This document shows, piece by piece, positions 1 to 12,200 of a stretch of 64,000 nt of DNA. The position numbers and the translations under genes are program-made. Position 1 is the stretch's first letter; each line of letters starts with the position of its first letter. This DNA comes from Patiria pectinifera (lineage: Eukaryota > Echinodermata > Asteroidea > Valvatida > Asterinidae): contig CM057136.1 in assembly GCA_029964075.1 (NCBI GenBank), positions 12,214,001-12,278,000 of the forward strand, written 5' to 3'. Below the pieces are notes generated by a model that saw nothing but the letters and a program-made list of their open reading frames with translations, was not told where the DNA came from and ran no database searches.

Positions 1-66
1 TGTTAAAGACACCATGTTTTGGAAAATGCCTTAGTCTTGCTGTGTGTGTTTCTCTTAAATACTCAC

Positions 67-252
67 CTCCAGAAGGTACTTTCTCGGGGACTGTTCGACG
101 GACTTGGCTGTGATCTGAATAATGGGGACATCTGCTGGACGAGGCCTGTTCTCCTTGATCTCATCTGGCAAGGTGATGTTGTGCTCTGCTTCCAGCGAGG
201 CCAAGATGGCGTCAACGTCGTCCAGATGGTCCTTTTCACTTTCTGACACATC
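67..252 (-). CDS. PTPN13: PTPN13 exon 30 (acidic linker before phosphatase domain)
   Basis: Sixty-two codons: DVSESEKDHLDDVDAILASL then PRPADVPIIQITAKS and SPRKYLLE. Acceptor TTACAG, donor GTGAGT. The next exons, expected to begin the phosphatase domain, lie beyond the left edge. Confidence 0.87.
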
Positions 253-3200
253 CTGTAATATTAACCCACAAACAGGTTACACCAAATTGGTGAACTTGTG
301 GGTTTTTTTCAGCTACCATTTGGCATGGATTCAGCCATGTTTTCCGAGTCCACTCAAGTGTCCATTTAAAACTTTGACAGGTCAAAATATTCAGACAAAA
401 CTGAAAGGACCCAAAATAATAGACCATTTGAAATTTGGCTCCCTACCTCCCAGTCCGTTTCCTCCATCTTCTCCGAGGACAAGTCTCCCAGGTCCAAGTC
501 CAGCGATTCCATGACTCCCTTCATCTCCTCCTCCACCGATATCTCCCCCTGACTGTCCTCATGAAGGAGAGGCTTGTCCTGCCTCGGGTTGCCGGGCAGG
601 AGGATCTTGGGGACATCCTTGGTGGAGTTTATCGGACTGCGGGGCGTGGGGAGCCGTCTGCGTGGGTGCACTGGCTGGCCGTTCCTGTTATCACAATCCA
701 GGCCAACAATTGTAAATCTTTTCCACACATCAATCTACTGGTTTTGTTTAATAGTATACTTTCTTCTCATCTGTGATTGTCAGGCTCTTAGAGCCAAACC
801 TTTGCTCTTGAGAATACTTTCAGGAAAGGTGCATTCTTTTAAGGACACTGTATTGTTTGATATATTGTTTTTAATTACATGCTGTGATAACTCTTGGCTC
901 ATTAAAAAAGCCACCATTTCCCTTGTATAACAAAGTTCAACAGTTGAATAACTTGAAATATTTCCAATTCTTTTTTGGGGAGGGCGGGGGGAGGACAAAA
1001 GTGCATAAGAGGTATCCAGTTATCCATGCCCAATTTCTGTTATAGAGTGTCATTTCTTCAAAACGACAACATGCCAGAAATAACAATGTAACAGGGAGTT
1101 TATTGCCATCCCCACTTTAAATCAAGTAAGCTTTTCCCTCATTGGGAAAAGCTTACTAGATTCAGGAAAATGAGGGATTCCTCACTGGAATCCCTCATTC
1201 TCCTGACGACGGGCAGAGCATACTGTTCGAAACGTTGAGTCCCTCCGGTTCTTTTCAGAACCACACATACTCACAAAAGAGATTTATTCACATGGTGCTA
1301 CCGCAAACTTATCTTGTCTAAGTAAGCTTTTCAACATTAATGTGGTCAGTTACTTTTTGAATAGTTGCAAATTATCTACTCTACCTTTAAGAAAATCACT
1401 GCATAATCACAGAACTGACCTTGTTAATTTGAGCTCCACTGTATTGGGAGCGGTCTCCAGCAGACGCCTGGCAGCCATCAAGCTCATTCCAGCCAAGCCC
1501 TTCCCGCTGATGGCGTGGATGAAATCCCCGATCTGTATACTGCCCTCGCTTGCCGCCGGCAGGCCAGGTATGACGTCGCTCACCACGATCCCGGACCGGC
1601 TGCCCTTGAGGTCAAGGGTCAGGGACAGGCCGAGCTGTCCGGCCGAGTTGCGTTGGACCCTGATGATGGGGAGCTGGTCCACGTTGACGACTGTCGTAAC
1701 GTCGGACCGCGACGAGTTGGAAGGGCTCTGGGGGGCTTCGTATGGGGGTCTGTCAGAGTGTAGGGTAGGGGAGGCAGGGGGTGGGGAGGTTGGGACAGGA
1801 GGGGGTGCTGGAGTTGGGGTTTCCGTGGGGCGTTCCCTGAGGCGTAGGACCTTGATGGTGACCTCCTGGGGGGTCATGCGCAGGAAGGAGACGGCGTCGA
1901 AGTGGCTCATGGCTAGCATGTCATGGTCGTTGACCTGCAAAGTGCAACAGAGAAAGCGAGCTACCAACCGGAACATTAATCTCTGATTCAGACATCTACT
2001 AAATTGAACAAGTCTCAGGCCTATCACTTGTAGTTTCATGTCCTGATATTACATGTGGGATACATAATTATTATGACCAATTTGCTGCAGAACTTCGACA
2101 GTTAATCATCAATCGGAACTTCTTGACTAAGCTCTTGTAACTGCTAAAAAGAAATCCGCTCCACGAAATTGACCCCTTGGCCTGTCTTCGGCTAAGCAAC
2201 GACAAAAAAACCACTAAGCATATTTCCCACTACTTGAAAATTAGCTGGGAACCAGCTTCAAGCAATACCCATCATATGGCATTTTGGCTGGTAACCCAGT
2301 GCTTCTAAGCAGACATTCTTTATGCTAAGCAAAGCTGATTAAAAGCTCCATGAATGTAGTTCCTTGAACAGAAGCCTGCCAAGTCACAGACCTTGATGAG
2401 TTTGTCCCCTTTCTTGAGTCGGCCGTCAGACTTGGCCGGGTCCTGGATGACATCCTTGATGTAGCAGCCGCCCGAGTTGGCCCCTCCGGCCACGGTGAAT
2501 CCCAGACCACCCTTGGCTGGCTTGATCAGGGTCACTTCAACGTACTCCTGAAGGCACAAAAATCAATCTAATTGTTAAAAAATTGGCAATAGAAATTATA
2601 TGAAGTCCACTTCACAAGTCTCAATCTAGAGAAATTTAATCAGAAAACATTAGGAAACAATTGCTCCATTGAGATAACCATTGTGACCAAAAAACCTACC
2701 CCGCTTGACGGATCAGCGAAAGACTTGATGGGCGAGCTCAGACTACTGTTTGGCGAGGTCACAGGGGACATCACAGGCGACCTCGCCTTGACCTCGGGTT
2801 CCCTGGACGACGGGGGAGCGAGACCGAGGGATTGGGCCTCCGAGGGGTCCAGGGCAAGAGACGGGGACTCCGGGGGAGAAGACGGGGACTCCGGGGGTGA
2901 GAACTGGTCCGTGGTGTTCAGCAGGGCAGGGAAGAAGGGGGATGTGAAGGCGTCGTCCTGGGTCTGAGATTCCTTGGTGACCTTGGGGCTGGACGGGGAA
3001 TTCAACTTCTGCTCAAACGTCTTTTCATCCTCCTGAATTAAAACCAAAAAATATCACCTTTTTGGATCGAGTCCTCAATTTTTATTTAGGTATAAGGAGG
3101 ATATTTTTTACAAGGGATAGTGTTAATTTATTCAGTCTTTCACAGGCTCATTTACCCTTGGCAAGTTAGGCATTATGCTTCTCTCTTGCACGTGGCATAA

Positions 3201-6200
3201 TGTGAGACCAAAATAGATACGGCTTGCTCAATGACGGCCATCTCTGTAGGAGAACTGCAACTGCGTATTTTACGCAATCAAGCACGCGTTGCGCAGTGTT
3301 GAAAATGTTCCAAACACGCGCGCTTGGTGCTGGAAATACGACGCAGCCGATGTGCGTTATGCAAGTTCACGCTCAAAATGTCCATGCACATGGATGGTCT
3401 GTAGAAAATGATGTCATTTGAACGAGACCTATTGGGCTGTTTTTTAAACTTCCACCAGAGTGGAGACGCCGCAACATTTTCATGACTGTTGAGTACGAGT
3501 AGTACAAAGAGTACTTGCATCATTGCTACAACTTCAGCCCTCCAAAAAAAAAACTTACCGTGTATAAAATATTGGTTTATTTTCACTCTTGTTGACACCA
3601 GCATTTTTGGTGGTCAAGTGGTTAAACATCTGTTTACATCTGACTACAGTGCTTAAAGTATTTTCTGACAAGCTTGCAGAAAGCATTGAGTATCCAGTAC
3701 TTATCACATTCCATTGATGAAGGGCCAAACAAACATTAAGGCTAAACAACAATTCCATCCAAAATCAATTTATAAGATACAATGGACAATGTACAATCAG
3801 GTTCAGATGGTATTCTTACGTAAAGGGTGAGAAGGTCCAGTTCCTCATCGCTGGGGCGACAGAGAAGCAGGCGAACATCTTGGGGTGCTCCCCTCAATAC
3901 GGCTACCGTCTCCTATGAAGGACCAAGAAACACAATCATTGACGGACATTTTACACGTATTGCACTTTGTCTACGTCTGAAGACAAGTCAGAACAACGCA
4001 TGCCACATATTATTTAATCAAATGTGATGAGAATTGTAGCAAGGCATTGAAACACATATGTGACCTGTTCTGTCAAAAGCAGACGCTTCTGGGCAGAGGT
4101 TGAAATTGAGATCGGGCCAAACAATGCTGTGGGGGTGATTCTTTTCGATTTTCTGATTTTTGCATATTTGTAACCTTGAACATGTCTCAAATATACTATA
4201 AAAGTTTGAAACCCTAATTTGAACTCTAAATATCGTATTTTTGATGATTTGTTAAGGTATATCAGTTAAAGAAATGTCACTTGAAACAGGTCTTAAAATA
4301 GACCCCAAACTTTTAACTGCCATTTTCTCCGGTTTCTACTTTTCCACACAACGAACTGCAAAATAGCATAACTTTGCCCAGGAATGACCGGTTTCAAAAT
4401 TAAACCACCTATTAAAAAGGAAAATGTACATATTTTAACAATATGCAAAATCTCATTTTTGACCTTATGCTTTGACCTGACAGAACAGGTCACATATTAC
4501 AATCTGTGTACATTCTGCTAAGTACTGCGTACACCATCAACGTGGGTGTTACTTACATTATGTGTCATGTCATAGACAGGCTGCTCGTTGACAGTCAGTA
4601 TGATGTCTCCTTCCTCCACCAGGCCGCTAGCCGCGGCCTTCTGGCCAGCGAAGACCTTCTTGATCCGAAGCAGGCAGGCCTTGAGATCCTTGTGGCTCCC
4701 CTTGCCCCCCTGGATGCTGAAGCCTAGCCCCTGGGTTCCCTTGGTCAGTTGCACCTCAAAGCTGTTCTCTGAAGGAGTGGAAACAGTGAAAACCTTTATC
4801 AAGTTGTCAACTGAGTAATTTTTATTGACACAGTCCAAAAGTTATAAAAGCGTTTTTAAATGTCTTTAGAGATTGGCAGATAAAGGAAAAATGCTACAAA
4901 TGGTTCTGAAACAATGACAAATATTAAAATATGATATAAAAGTAGTGAGCACAATTGTGTTTCAGTTATTTAGCAAGTGTTAAGACACACAAAAAAACCT
5001 GTTGTACATGACGTCACTGGCAAAATTACACATACAGTGAAATCTCGGTAAGTCAAAACCTGCTAACTCAAAAACCCTTCTAACTCAAAGTAAGAACTTA
5101 TTCCCCTCTGTTGTTGTCGAAAAGAAAATCCGTTGGATAACTCAAAACTCTGCTTAACTCAAAATTTGAGCCCATTCCCCTGAGGTTTGACTTATGAATG
5201 AAAGACGGTAACAGACTTTCACACAAAAAATTAACATTTTTAGACAATAATTAAATTTTAAAAAAACTGATAAGATTATCAAGTGACCAGAAGGACACAA
5301 GAATATTAGAAATTGTTTTTAATCAACTAGTTATCATTTTGTCATTTTAAATTCAAAAAAATATAAATTTCAAATCTGCGAAAGATCATCAATGTTTTAG
5401 CAAACCTGGGGTAACATAAGGCAGATCAGGAAGCTCAATGTTACTCTCCAGTCCCATGGTAGACATCATGGTCTGAGTCAGGGTGAGCGCCCCCACGCTG
5501 CTCATCGATGACGTCGGGGAAGGCGACTTATTGGGCAGCTTGAGGAGCGAATCGTCCGGCAGGATCAGGGGAGGCAGATCAGGGGTAGCGCTCCGGCTGG
5601 TCCCGGACACGTCACTGGGGAGTGGGAGGGTGCCGTCAAGGGAAGGGAAGGGGGACTGGGAGTTCAGGGTGTCGCTGCCGCGGCTCGGCGATAGGTTTGT
5701 TGCGGCAGATGGTGATGTCATGATGGTCGCCGTCCTGATATTTGGAAGTTCAGTGGATTTTGTACTGATGACCGTGTTGTTAGCAGCTTGGTGGTCGTGC
5801 ATGATCGGAGACGGCATTATTTCCTCATCAGCGTCATCGCTTATGAATTCATCGTCGCGTAACGAGCGACCGTCGAGGGACGGGGAACGCGACCCGTACT
5901 CCGTGGAAGGAGTTGGCGACCGCTCCTCGTAATCGTAATCCGTCCATTGATCAGCACTGGATCGTTGGTCATCGGTACTCTGCTCGTGTATGACGGGTGC
6001 AGCCCCGCTGCGAAAGGAGGCCGACTTGGCCCCCCACAGGCCCTTCTCCAGCCCCCCAGTTGGGGTGCTGCGCCAGTCCAGGTGAGCCGTAGGGGTCAGG
6101 GTGTCTGCCTCGCGGGTGCTGAGGACGGGGGAGGCGATTTCAGGGTCAAACCCCACCCCCATGACGGAATGCTCACTGGGGATGGGGGACTCGGACCTAC

Positions 6201-9200
6201 TGCTGGTAGGTTGACTGTCAACTTCGCCGTCACTAATAGGGGTGGAATCTGGAAGCTCATAGTCCTGTAAGATCACAGCGAGAAATTTGTATAATTTAAA
6301 AACCTTAACATGCTGTTTGACACCACAGCCATGTTTTGGTACGGTGAAATGCATATAAATTGAACACATTTCAACCAAACATTTGGCTTCAGTTAACATC
6401 CTCTTTGGTTCCAAAATTTGGTGAATAACTCTGCTGAGTACCAGCAGCTAAAAACACTATAATGACTGACTGCTATTGGGAAATGATTTTGTGGCAGTCT
6501 CTGTGTTTGTCAAAGCAAAGTTCTACTTACAACTGATCAAGGTTCACATTTGGCAAGCAGAAACTGTTGGCAATAATGTCTGATTAAACAAGTGAAATGT
6601 TGTCGATGGAAAGTTGTAACTACGAAGTTCTCGTTGCAATTACTGCGTGATCTGGGGATGGTATGTCTGATTATGAGTGAAATGCTGCCAATGGATTTCG
6701 TCTGGAAGTAAGATTAGCCAAAGTAAAAAAATTCCCGCATGTCTGTGCCCGTCTATATGAATAACATAATGAAGGACGATTAGCCTTACCTTAAAAGCTT
6801 GGATGGTAGGTGTGGTCCCCCTGGATTCCCCCACACCATCGTTGATACTATCAACCTCATCCTTGGGCTCTTCCCTATCCAGTGGGTCCAAATAAGCTCT
6901 TCTCACTGTGGAGCCTCGGGAGGACGTACTGTGCACCCAATCCTCATCATCTGACACTGGGGGTGGGGGAGCCTGTGACATCAGGGGTGGGGGAGCCTGT
7001 GACATCAGGGGTTGGGGAGCCTGCGACATCAGGGGCGGGGGACCCCGTGACACACTGGCTGTCACAACCTCATCCACTGGGGACGTAACGGCGGACGACG
7101 GGATGGGAGTGGTGTCACTCTCACCCCGGGGTGCGTCACTGGGTGTGTCTAGGGTTCTGTTCAGTGGGGTCTGGCGGTCGACGTCAGTGAAGGATGTAAC
7201 GCTACTGGGCCGATCTCCTGTTTAGCAGTTTTGTGAATTATAGTAGAAGAGATTTCTTTGCAACAAATTCAAACTGCTATCATGTGAATTCATATTCAAC
7301 ACAAACAAAATTACCAATTAAAGGCTTGTTTATGAAAAAAAGGAGGAAAATTTCTTCAACGTACCTAGCACTGCATTACCTCTAGAGGGCGCCTCAGCGT
7401 TCTGCTGCTTCCCAGCGCTGGACATGATCATGGGCTCCCCGTTATCCCCGATGGCTACCAGCGGGGAGGGGACCGGTGTCGGGGGCAGGTTGCTGGCCAT
7501 GGAGGGAGGGATCCCGCGCTCTATGACCAAGGAGCTTGACTCCGGGGCGCGACGCAGGGTCTCGACGGCCTGGCGGTGGGTCACGCCCTCCAGGGAATCC
7601 GAGTTGACCTGCAGGACACGATCACCTGAAAAAAGGTTGGACAATAGAAGACACTTGTTATTATTTGTTAGAATTTATAGTCCTGTTGATGACATAGGAC
7701 TTTTTAGTTGTTTGTTCTAGCAAATGAAGTCACATGTGAAACCCTCTGCGAAAACATGTCTGTTTTGCTTCAGATCTTAACTTTTTTACAGAATGATTTC
7801 AAAGCACTATTTTCATTCCTTTTTGTCGTCTTTATTTTTTACATTTAGCATTGAAGCAATGCGGAAAATAAAAAAAATCACAAGAACTTTTCAAATTTTA
7901 CTGACAAAATTTAAGGCGGTTGGTCCAACTTTGTTGACTTGAAATGTAATGTAAAGTAAATCTGTGCAACTTGCGCGATGCCAATACACAATGCACAGGG
8001 ACATTATAATGTCATGGCGAATGAAAGCTCCAGAATTGTTCAGCGTTGGAACTCACCAACTTGTATCCTGCCGTCCGTGTCTGCTGCACCCCCATGCACC
8101 ATGGACTTGATGTAGATGCCACCGTGCTTGACACTGGTGTTGACGCCACCCTTTTGGGAAACGAGGACATGAGAACGATCATACCAATATTCAAACTGCC
8201 TAGATCATTTCCGAAAGGAAAATGCGCTCACACTTCTGTTAAGGTAGCTTTGCCATGATACATGTAAAATATTCACCAAATTTGACGCATTCTATCTCAC
8301 AGGAAGAAACTCGATTCCAATCCAACATTTGCTCACCTTTTTCAATTGAACACATGATTAGCCAAACTTCAAAAAACATTTTATATGCGATCAATGTTTC
8401 AGATAGTTTTTAACAGCAACCAGCGTACTCATAATAAGAATGTTTGTTTGCTTGTTTCTGATGAACTCAAATACTTATATGGCACAAAAAATCCAACTAG
8501 GAATTTGGGAAATGACTTTTAACCCTAACCCTGCCAGACGCAACACAGTGCATCAGGTGGAAAAGTCTGGTGCACTTTGATGCACTCCAACATCAGCTCA
8601 TACACGGCAAGTTCTGAAACAGTGAGAGCTAATCCCATTGAATAATGCAGTTGTATCCTGCTGCACTCGGTGACCACAGATTCTAAAGCAGTTTGGCCTT
8701 GAGACTTTTGACCTGATGGGTCTTGCTGCACTGGGCAGGCTTGTCATTTAGACAAGTGTTGCATGTTGCTGCTTTGGCACGGTTTCTAGCCAAAATATCC
8801 CGGGTTAGGGTTAATGCACTTTTAATTATCCCTTAGGTGTATAAATAAATGGCACATTCCACATCACGACAGTCAACAATGGCCCAGTGTTACCCCTGAT
8901 CACAGAGCATACAATAATTACAACGTGAAAGCCATATGCACATGTACAAATTTGAAAAGGTGTGATTTGCTTTCAAGAAACAACAACCAAAACAACAAAG
9001 TATATTTGTCTTTGTATCTGGGACTTACCGTAACACTAATTCCCAAGCTGTTGTTGCTCTTCTTCAGCTGGACCCTGTAAACGTCGCCGAGCTTCAATTC
9101 CCCCTGACCTTTGACCTCCACCCCCTGACCCTGCTCTTCCTCATAATCGTCCTCAGCCTCCGTTTTGGTCATAGCGTCCGTGTTATCTACAGCCGAATCA

Positions 9201-12200
9201 AGGGCCTCGGCAGGAGAGGTGAAAAAATCACTCAGAGGGGAGTTGGCTGAGGCGGAGAGTGAACCGTGGACAAGACGAGGCTTGGCTGACGATTTGTGTT
9301 CGTCGGGGAACAGGTCGTCCAAATCCGAGCTTCTTGGGGTAGGGACATCCTCCTCGTCCGAGCTGAAGTGGACATCGCTTTGGTCAGCTGGCGAAGCCCT
9401 ACTCTGACTTTTATCTCGCGACCTAGAACTATCTTCGTCAGCCACTGGCTTGATTTGATTATCGTGTGCGTTCTGATTTGAGTCCGTAGATCTATGGGGT
9501 CGGGCGTTCTCCGCCGTCAACAGCATACGGGCCCGGGAAGCCTTGGGGTTGGTCTGCGTTGCGCTGCCGTCACTTCCGTGACTCGCGTCTGACAACGCCA
9601 AGCTGTAGTTGGAGCCGAAGCTCTGGGGTCGTCGCTGGGGCTTGCGCGGGGGCGTGTGCTTGCGTTTCTGGGTCCTGGGCGTGTCTGGCTGGTTGCCGTT
9701 GGTGGGCGGCAGCTGCAGCTGGGCCTGTGATTGGACGGCCTGGGTCGGAGTGATGACATCATCAACCTCCATGGAAACCTGTCGTCGCTGTTTGGAATCT
9801 GTTCAACAACAAATGTTTATATAGCGATATTGTTACAACAAATTAGACTAAACTGCAACACAGATATATTTCAAATTCTACTTTGAATTTCTTGGTTGTG
9901 ATAAAAAAAATGTTTGCCTGATACATGTTCTTGTACTTTCATTCAGAAAATAAAAATATAAATCAGGAAAATTAACTCATTTAAGAATATAACAAAATAA
10001 ACAAACTAACTAACAAACAGAAAAAATCCACCAACAAAACCATAAATTCAATATTGTTAATTAGTACATAGTTAAGCAAAACACTGTGTTAGTTCTGTAC
10101 AAAAGCTATATGTCATTGCTAAATTAACTTTAAGGGCCTATCTATACAGAATTGGGGGAATGGAAAGCGAAAACAAAAACTGGCATATCTCTAGGTAACA
10201 AACAATTACACATGGTTCTGCAGTGCCCAGTTAAAAAATTAGACAATTTTTTTTTCAACTGGCTCTTACCAGGACTTGATGACTTTGGCTGGGACACTAT
10301 CAGCTGTACCGTGGCCGGAGCGTTGCTCAGGATGTCCACGGCCACGCGGTGACTGATGCCTTCTAGGCTTTGACCATTGATGGAGATGATACGATCTCCT
10401 GGACGCAGCCGGCCGTCCCGGTCGGCCGGCCCGCCGGGGATGACCGACTGGACAAAGATGCCCAGGTCCAGACTGCGGGAGTTCTCACCTCCGACAATGG
10501 TCACCCCTGAAGTACAAAAAAAATAATTAAATATAAAACGTTTGATGTTATAAAACATTCACTCTGAAAATATGCGAAATGTTGCGAATTCCCAGTGCCA
10601 ACACTTGCCATAAACGTTACAAATTTGCATTCAAGTTCCCGTTAGTCTAGACTTTGATTAAGCTCCAACTTATTTTTTTTTCTTCAAATGAATATTGCAA
10701 CATCAAGGACAAATAACAATGTCACACGGTAGTTGTTTGACGTTCATTAATTCAAATTTAACCATCCACTCATGGCATCGTGAATACTTGTCATCTGTTT
10801 AAGGCAATTTGGAGATTGAATTTATCACTATAAAAACATGTTATTTAAAATCGGTTTATTGAAAAATAAAATGTTTGAGTTGTACAAGACCCTGAAGTTT
10901 CAAACATCAAGTAATGAGATGACTACCGATACCTGGACTAATTGTTTACCTACAAAATCCCCCAAACCTGTTGAATTTATTTGGCAGGGTTTAGAGTTGT
11001 ACCACTTCTAGGCTAGCCACATACCTAGTCCATGCTTGGAGTCCTTCTTGAGCGTGATGATAGCAATGTCCCTCTCAGGCTGCTCTGGGGGTGAGAGGTC
11101 ATCGAGTCGCTCCTGTAAGGTCTCGCTGATCACTTCTGTGTGGTCGTCCAGCGTGCCAGGACGAGTACGCTCGTGAGTTCGTATACTGGCATCTATGAGA
11201 AAAAACACACATTGCAATGGGTCTAGCAAGACTAGGATCTAAAAATTGCACAAAGAAATTGACTGGAGCGGGGTTTGAACTTGCGACCTCCGGATAACCC
11301 TTCCAGTTCCCTTTGTGGTTCGTTTGAAAAAAGACTACGATTTGACAAAGTTGTACTTAACACAGAATTTTCCTTTGCTCAAAAGAAACCCATCTGCCTG
11401 CATGAGAGATGTTGCATCTTGAGTCTTTTTCATGTCATTTCAAAGACCAAGGTGTTCTCAATGCGTAGTTGGTATTTCTGACAAATTACAAGTTGGCTTA
11501 CAGATATTCAAATTAAAATGTATAAATAGTTTTGGTATACTGACATACAAGCGTGGGCCCGAATGAAAGGTTATTTGTAAAAAAAAGACTTGTACCTGAT
11601 TCAAGTCCATAACTGATACACACCACATGAAGCTTGTCAGAAACCTTGTTTTGCAGAAAAAAAAACTTACCGGTATAACCGACAGACACAGATCGATGAG
11701 TGACTTAGAAGATTTAACAAATTTTCTTGTAATATTGCTTTTATTCAGAATGAGCTGGATACATTATTCAAGCACAGAGTGAAGTTATGGTCAAAATAAT
11801 TGAAAACTGCACAAATTTGGGTTAACTAGAAACTTGAAGGCATTATCAAAACTGTACTTACCGATGACATGAGGCATATCCACCTCATCCAGGCCTAGGA
11901 TCTCCCGGCCGTCCTCATCCATGTCCTCACTGTCTTGAGAACGCTGACCTTCCTGTATCTCCATATCTGCCACGGTAGCATAGGGATTCTCGTCTTCGTA
12001 GGCTTGGCGACCAGACTCCGAAGTCGCCGCTTTGGGTTCAGGGGTACGGGCTCTGGCTCGTGACGGTTGACGTTCCTTGCCTGGTGATGTCCGGCTTGGT
12101 GTGTGGTTGCGGCCGTGGTTGTGGCCATGGTTGTGACCGTTCTCCCCCTGGGGGGAGGCGTCATTGGAGCTCCCACTGTGAAAGCTCAGGTGCTGGTTCT

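Noticed and set aside
1342-1986. 214-codon plus-strand frame
   Set aside because: It is antisense to the PDZ4/PDZ5 exon of PTPN13, whose minus-strand translation matches the family throughout.
5483-6270. Plus-strand frames of 149 and 107 codons
   Set aside because: Shadows of the large minus-strand PTPN13 linker exon, with no independent domain.
8519-8535. Interstitial telomere repeat (CCCTAACCCT)
   Set aside because: Only about two units, and an inverted partner at 8801-8814 with TTAA flanks points to transposon ends instead.
8525-8731. 68-codon minus-strand frame in a PTPN13 intron
   Set aside because: It lies wholly inside the TTAA-flanked MITE and is not flanked by usable splice sites in phase.
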